Assembly: GCF_041080675.1 (NCBI RefSeq)
Contig: NZ_CP163520.1
Coordinates: 1,426,001 to 1,490,000 of the forward strand
Length of the DNA stretch: 64,000 nt
Origin: Streptomyces sp. cg36
GTDB lineage: Bacteria; Actinomycetota; Actinomycetes; Streptomycetales; Streptomycetaceae
Reading direction: 5' to 3'
The notes under the pieces are model-generated. The model was not told the DNA's origin and made no database searches. It worked only from the letters and a program-made list of their open reading frames with translations. Shown here piece by piece: positions 62,913 to 64,000 of this stretch (its first letter is position 1; each line of letters begins with the position of its first letter). The position numbers and the translations under genes were made by a program.

Positions 62913-62983
62913 CGCGGGTGTCCGAAGGGGGCTTGAACTCTCCACTCGGGCACCAGCACACTGCTTGGCCGACCCGCGAAAAC
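62908..62983 (-). other. Degenerate tRNA-Leu-like sequence inside a 12-bp inverted repeat; possible attachment-site relic
   Basis: On the minus strand the region starts with CGCGGGT and ends with ACCCGCG, like an acceptor stem. It contains GAGTTCAAGCCCCC followed by TTCGGACACC, close to the T-arm and 3' end of actinobacterial tRNA-Leu. The T-stem no longer pairs and the middle is about 20 bases too short, so it is not a working tRNA. GTTTTCGCGGGT (62908-62919) and ACCCGCGAAAAC (62972-62983) are exact complements. Likely a duplicated or recombined tRNA 3' end; identity is from memory of tRNA-Leu sequence. Confidence 0.45.
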
Positions 62984-63236
62984 GTCCCCGACACGGCGCA
63001 GTCTTGACCAGCACCGTTGGCCATGCCTTCCCCCCTGTTTCGGGCCGTTTTGGACCCCTATTGGTCATGCGTTGGTCACGTGGCCAACCAGGGCGGGGCG
63101 GGCCACCTTCACTCGTTCACCCATGATCATCTACCCGACAACGCGAATATCCGCGATGTGCCATGGACCTGGCGGACTCATCCGACCTACCGTCCTCTTG
63201 GCGCCAGGGACCGCCCCTGCATCGTAGGAGGGCACG

Positions 63237-63446
63237 ATGGCACGCGAGGAGCTGACCCGTCTCACCGGCCAGGCCGGAGGACCTGAGTGCGACGACGACG
63301 ATTGCCCCAACGTCTACCGGACCAAGAGCGGTTCATTCGTTATCCAGGGGGACGTGTCTGACGCGTTCACCGCGCCCGCAGGTGAGGCCCTGGTGGAGAT
63401 CCCGGAGCACGTTCTTAGGGAGGCTGTCCGTGCTCTTGGATGGTGA
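63237..63446 (+). CDS. Small hypothetical protein of the DUF6879 cassette
   Basis: 69 aa from ATG 63237 with ribosome site TAGGAGGGCACG. The sequence has an acidic Cys pair (PECDDDDCPNVYRTKSGSFV) and ends EIPEHVLREAVRALGW. It overlaps the DUF6879 gene start by 17 bases. Small proteins of this type accompany DUF6879 genes and XRE regulators in Streptomyces; no function is known to me. Confidence 0.85.
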   Translation: MAREELTRLTGQAGGPECDDDDCPNVYRTKSGSFVIQGDVSDAFTAPAGEALVEIPEHVLREAVRALGW

Positions 63447-63954
63447 GGAGTGGCGTAGGTTCTTCGACGCCTTCGAGCGCGAAGCATGGCGGTTCGAGGC
63501 GCAGCCCACCTACACCATGCCCAAGGAGCAGGAGAACGTCGCCCGCTTCCTGCGGGACGAGAGCAAGCCCGACGACCACAATGCTCGCTGGCATGAACGG
63601 GTACGCGGATACGTCGAGTCCGGCAAGCGCATCGGTCGCGTGCGCATCGTGAGCCGGCCGCTCACTGACTACCAGCGGTACCAATTCGCGTGGGGCATTC
63701 CCGGCAACATCGCGGCCGGGGAGGACATCCGCATCTTGGACGTAACGCAGGAGTACTACGGCTTGCCGCTCTCCGGGCGTGACTGGTGGATGTTCGATGA
63801 AGTCCGTATCGCACACCTGAACTTCCGACCGGACGGTACCCAGATCAATCGCGAGGCGTACGAGGGGGACCCCGCCCCCTATCGGGAGTGGAAGCGAATC
63901 GCCCTGGAATACGCAGTGCCTTTCGAGGAGTACGTGAAGGGCCTTGACGTTTGA
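63430..63954 (+). CDS. DUF6879 family protein
   Basis: 174 aa from GTG 63430, preceded by AGGGAGG six bases upstream, inside the previous gene. Core motifs are EEWRRFFDAFEREAWRFEAQ, TYTMPKEQENVARFL and RVRIVSRPLTDYQRYQFAWG, then GEDIRILD and DWWMFDEVRIAHLNFRPDGT. These match the DUF6879 pattern as I remember it. Codon use is less GC3-biased than the neighbouring cluster (for example AAT, ACA, TAC near the end), hinting at different ancestry. Linked to an XRE gene downstream. Confidence 0.85.
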   Translation: MLLDGEEWRRFFDAFEREAWRFEAQPTYTMPKEQENVARFLRDESKPDDHNARWHERVRGYVESGKRIGRVRIVSRPLTDYQRYQFAWGIPGNIAAGEDIRILDVTQEYYGLPLSGRDWWMFDEVRIAHLNFRPDGTQINREAYEGDPAPYREWKRIALEYAVPFEEYVKGLDV

Positions 63955-64000
63955 CCCTGGGCAGCTAGGACAGTCGAAGGCTGACCTGGCGGAAACACTC
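63944..64000 (+). CDS. XRE-family regulator, N-terminus only
   Basis: A TTG at 63944 overlaps the DUF6879 stop and opens LTFDPGQLGQSKADLAETL up to the window edge. That is the standard N-terminus of actinobacterial helix-turn-helix regulators (xFxPxQLxxxKxDLAETLRxLR). It completes the usual small-protein/DUF6879/XRE trio. Only 19 residues are visible. Confidence 0.6.
   Translation, partial: MTFDPGQLGQSKADLAETL

Larger units (their letters stand above)
62834..63236. other. 403-bp gene-free region with terminator and tRNA-like remnant
   Basis: After the phosphopantetheinyl transferase comes a short G/C stretch, a terminator (62888-62912), a tRNA-Leu-like sequence within a 12-bp inverted repeat (62908-62983), and then AT-richer DNA with TTGGTCATGCG/TTGGTCACGTG repeats (63061-63080). 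It ends with the strong ribosome site TAGGAGGGCACG for the next gene. I see no convincing gene here. Confidence 0.7.

Noticed and set aside
62908..62983. A functional tRNA-Leu gene
   Set aside because: The T-stem does not pair, the element is too short and no clear anticodon loop can be drawn.
1..64000. CRISPR arrays, rRNA genes, complete insertion sequences or transposases
   Set aside because: No regularly spaced repeats with unique spacers, no rRNA signature sequence and no transposase or integrase motif was seen in any frame.

Overview
The window is about 72% GC by eye, with third-position GC bias, GTG/TTG starts and dense translational overlaps. It also carries Streptomyces-type families (mce operon, Scr1-type XRE/DUF397 pair, pcaV-pcaIJHGL, DUF6879 cassette). 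It is chromosomal DNA of a Streptomyces or close relative. All calls come from reading translations and motifs; no database search was possible.

Layout. (1) Bases 1-15,404, minus strand: one long mce lipid-import operon. It runs from a secreted protein through the MceG/MlaF ATPase, two YrbE permeases, MceA-F, four Mce-associated proteins, a lipoprotein and a DUF5819 protein to an HTTM (vitamin-K-carboxylase-like) gene cut by the window edge. A PucR-type regulator (16,119) is divergent across a 714-bp control region with matching inverted repeats, and a long-chain acyl-CoA ligase (17,480) follows it convergently. (2) 19.6-36.9 kb: mixed metabolic and regulatory genes. These are a urea transporter, a DHA2 MFS pump with a C-terminal winged-helix region, a phenoxazinone-synthase-like multicopper oxidase, a YchJ protein, a Tat-exported FAD oxidoreductase, an XRE/DUF397/anti-sigma-type ATPase group, the LysR-kbl-tdh threonine catabolic operon, an MmyB-like sensor domain opposite an XRE regulator, and a VWA surface-protein pair. 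(3) 36.9-41.6 kb: protocatechuate operon pcaIJHGL with divergent pcaV; pcaF and pcaB are absent from the run. (4) 41.6-47.2 kb: an FAD oxidoreductase, a Tat-exported phospholipase C, and an orphan cytochrome bc1 cytochrome b (qcrB).

(5) 47.4-62.8 kb: a compact biosynthetic gene cluster and the most interesting part. On the minus strand a single-module NRPS (C-A-PCP), a thioesterase, PhzE-type ADIC synthase, class II DAHP synthase, PhzD-type isochorismatase, a PGM1-like ATP-grasp ligase and an MFS exporter form an overlapping operon. On the plus strand a free-standing ACP, ThDP-dependent E1-alpha and E1-beta, a lipoyl E2 and a phosphopantetheinyl transferase form a second operon; a truncated LysR gene lies between. 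Chorismate should flow to trans-2,3-dihydro-3-hydroxyanthranilate (DHHA). PhzF/A/B/G are absent, so phenazine is not the expected product. I infer a DHHA- or aminobenzoate-containing acyl-amino-acid or peptide product whose acyl group is made from a 2-oxo acid and loaded on the ACP.

(6) 62.8-64.0 kb: a terminator, a degenerate tRNA-Leu-like sequence inside a 12-bp inverted repeat, and a small-protein/DUF6879/XRE cassette that looks like the edge of a mobile or accessory region.
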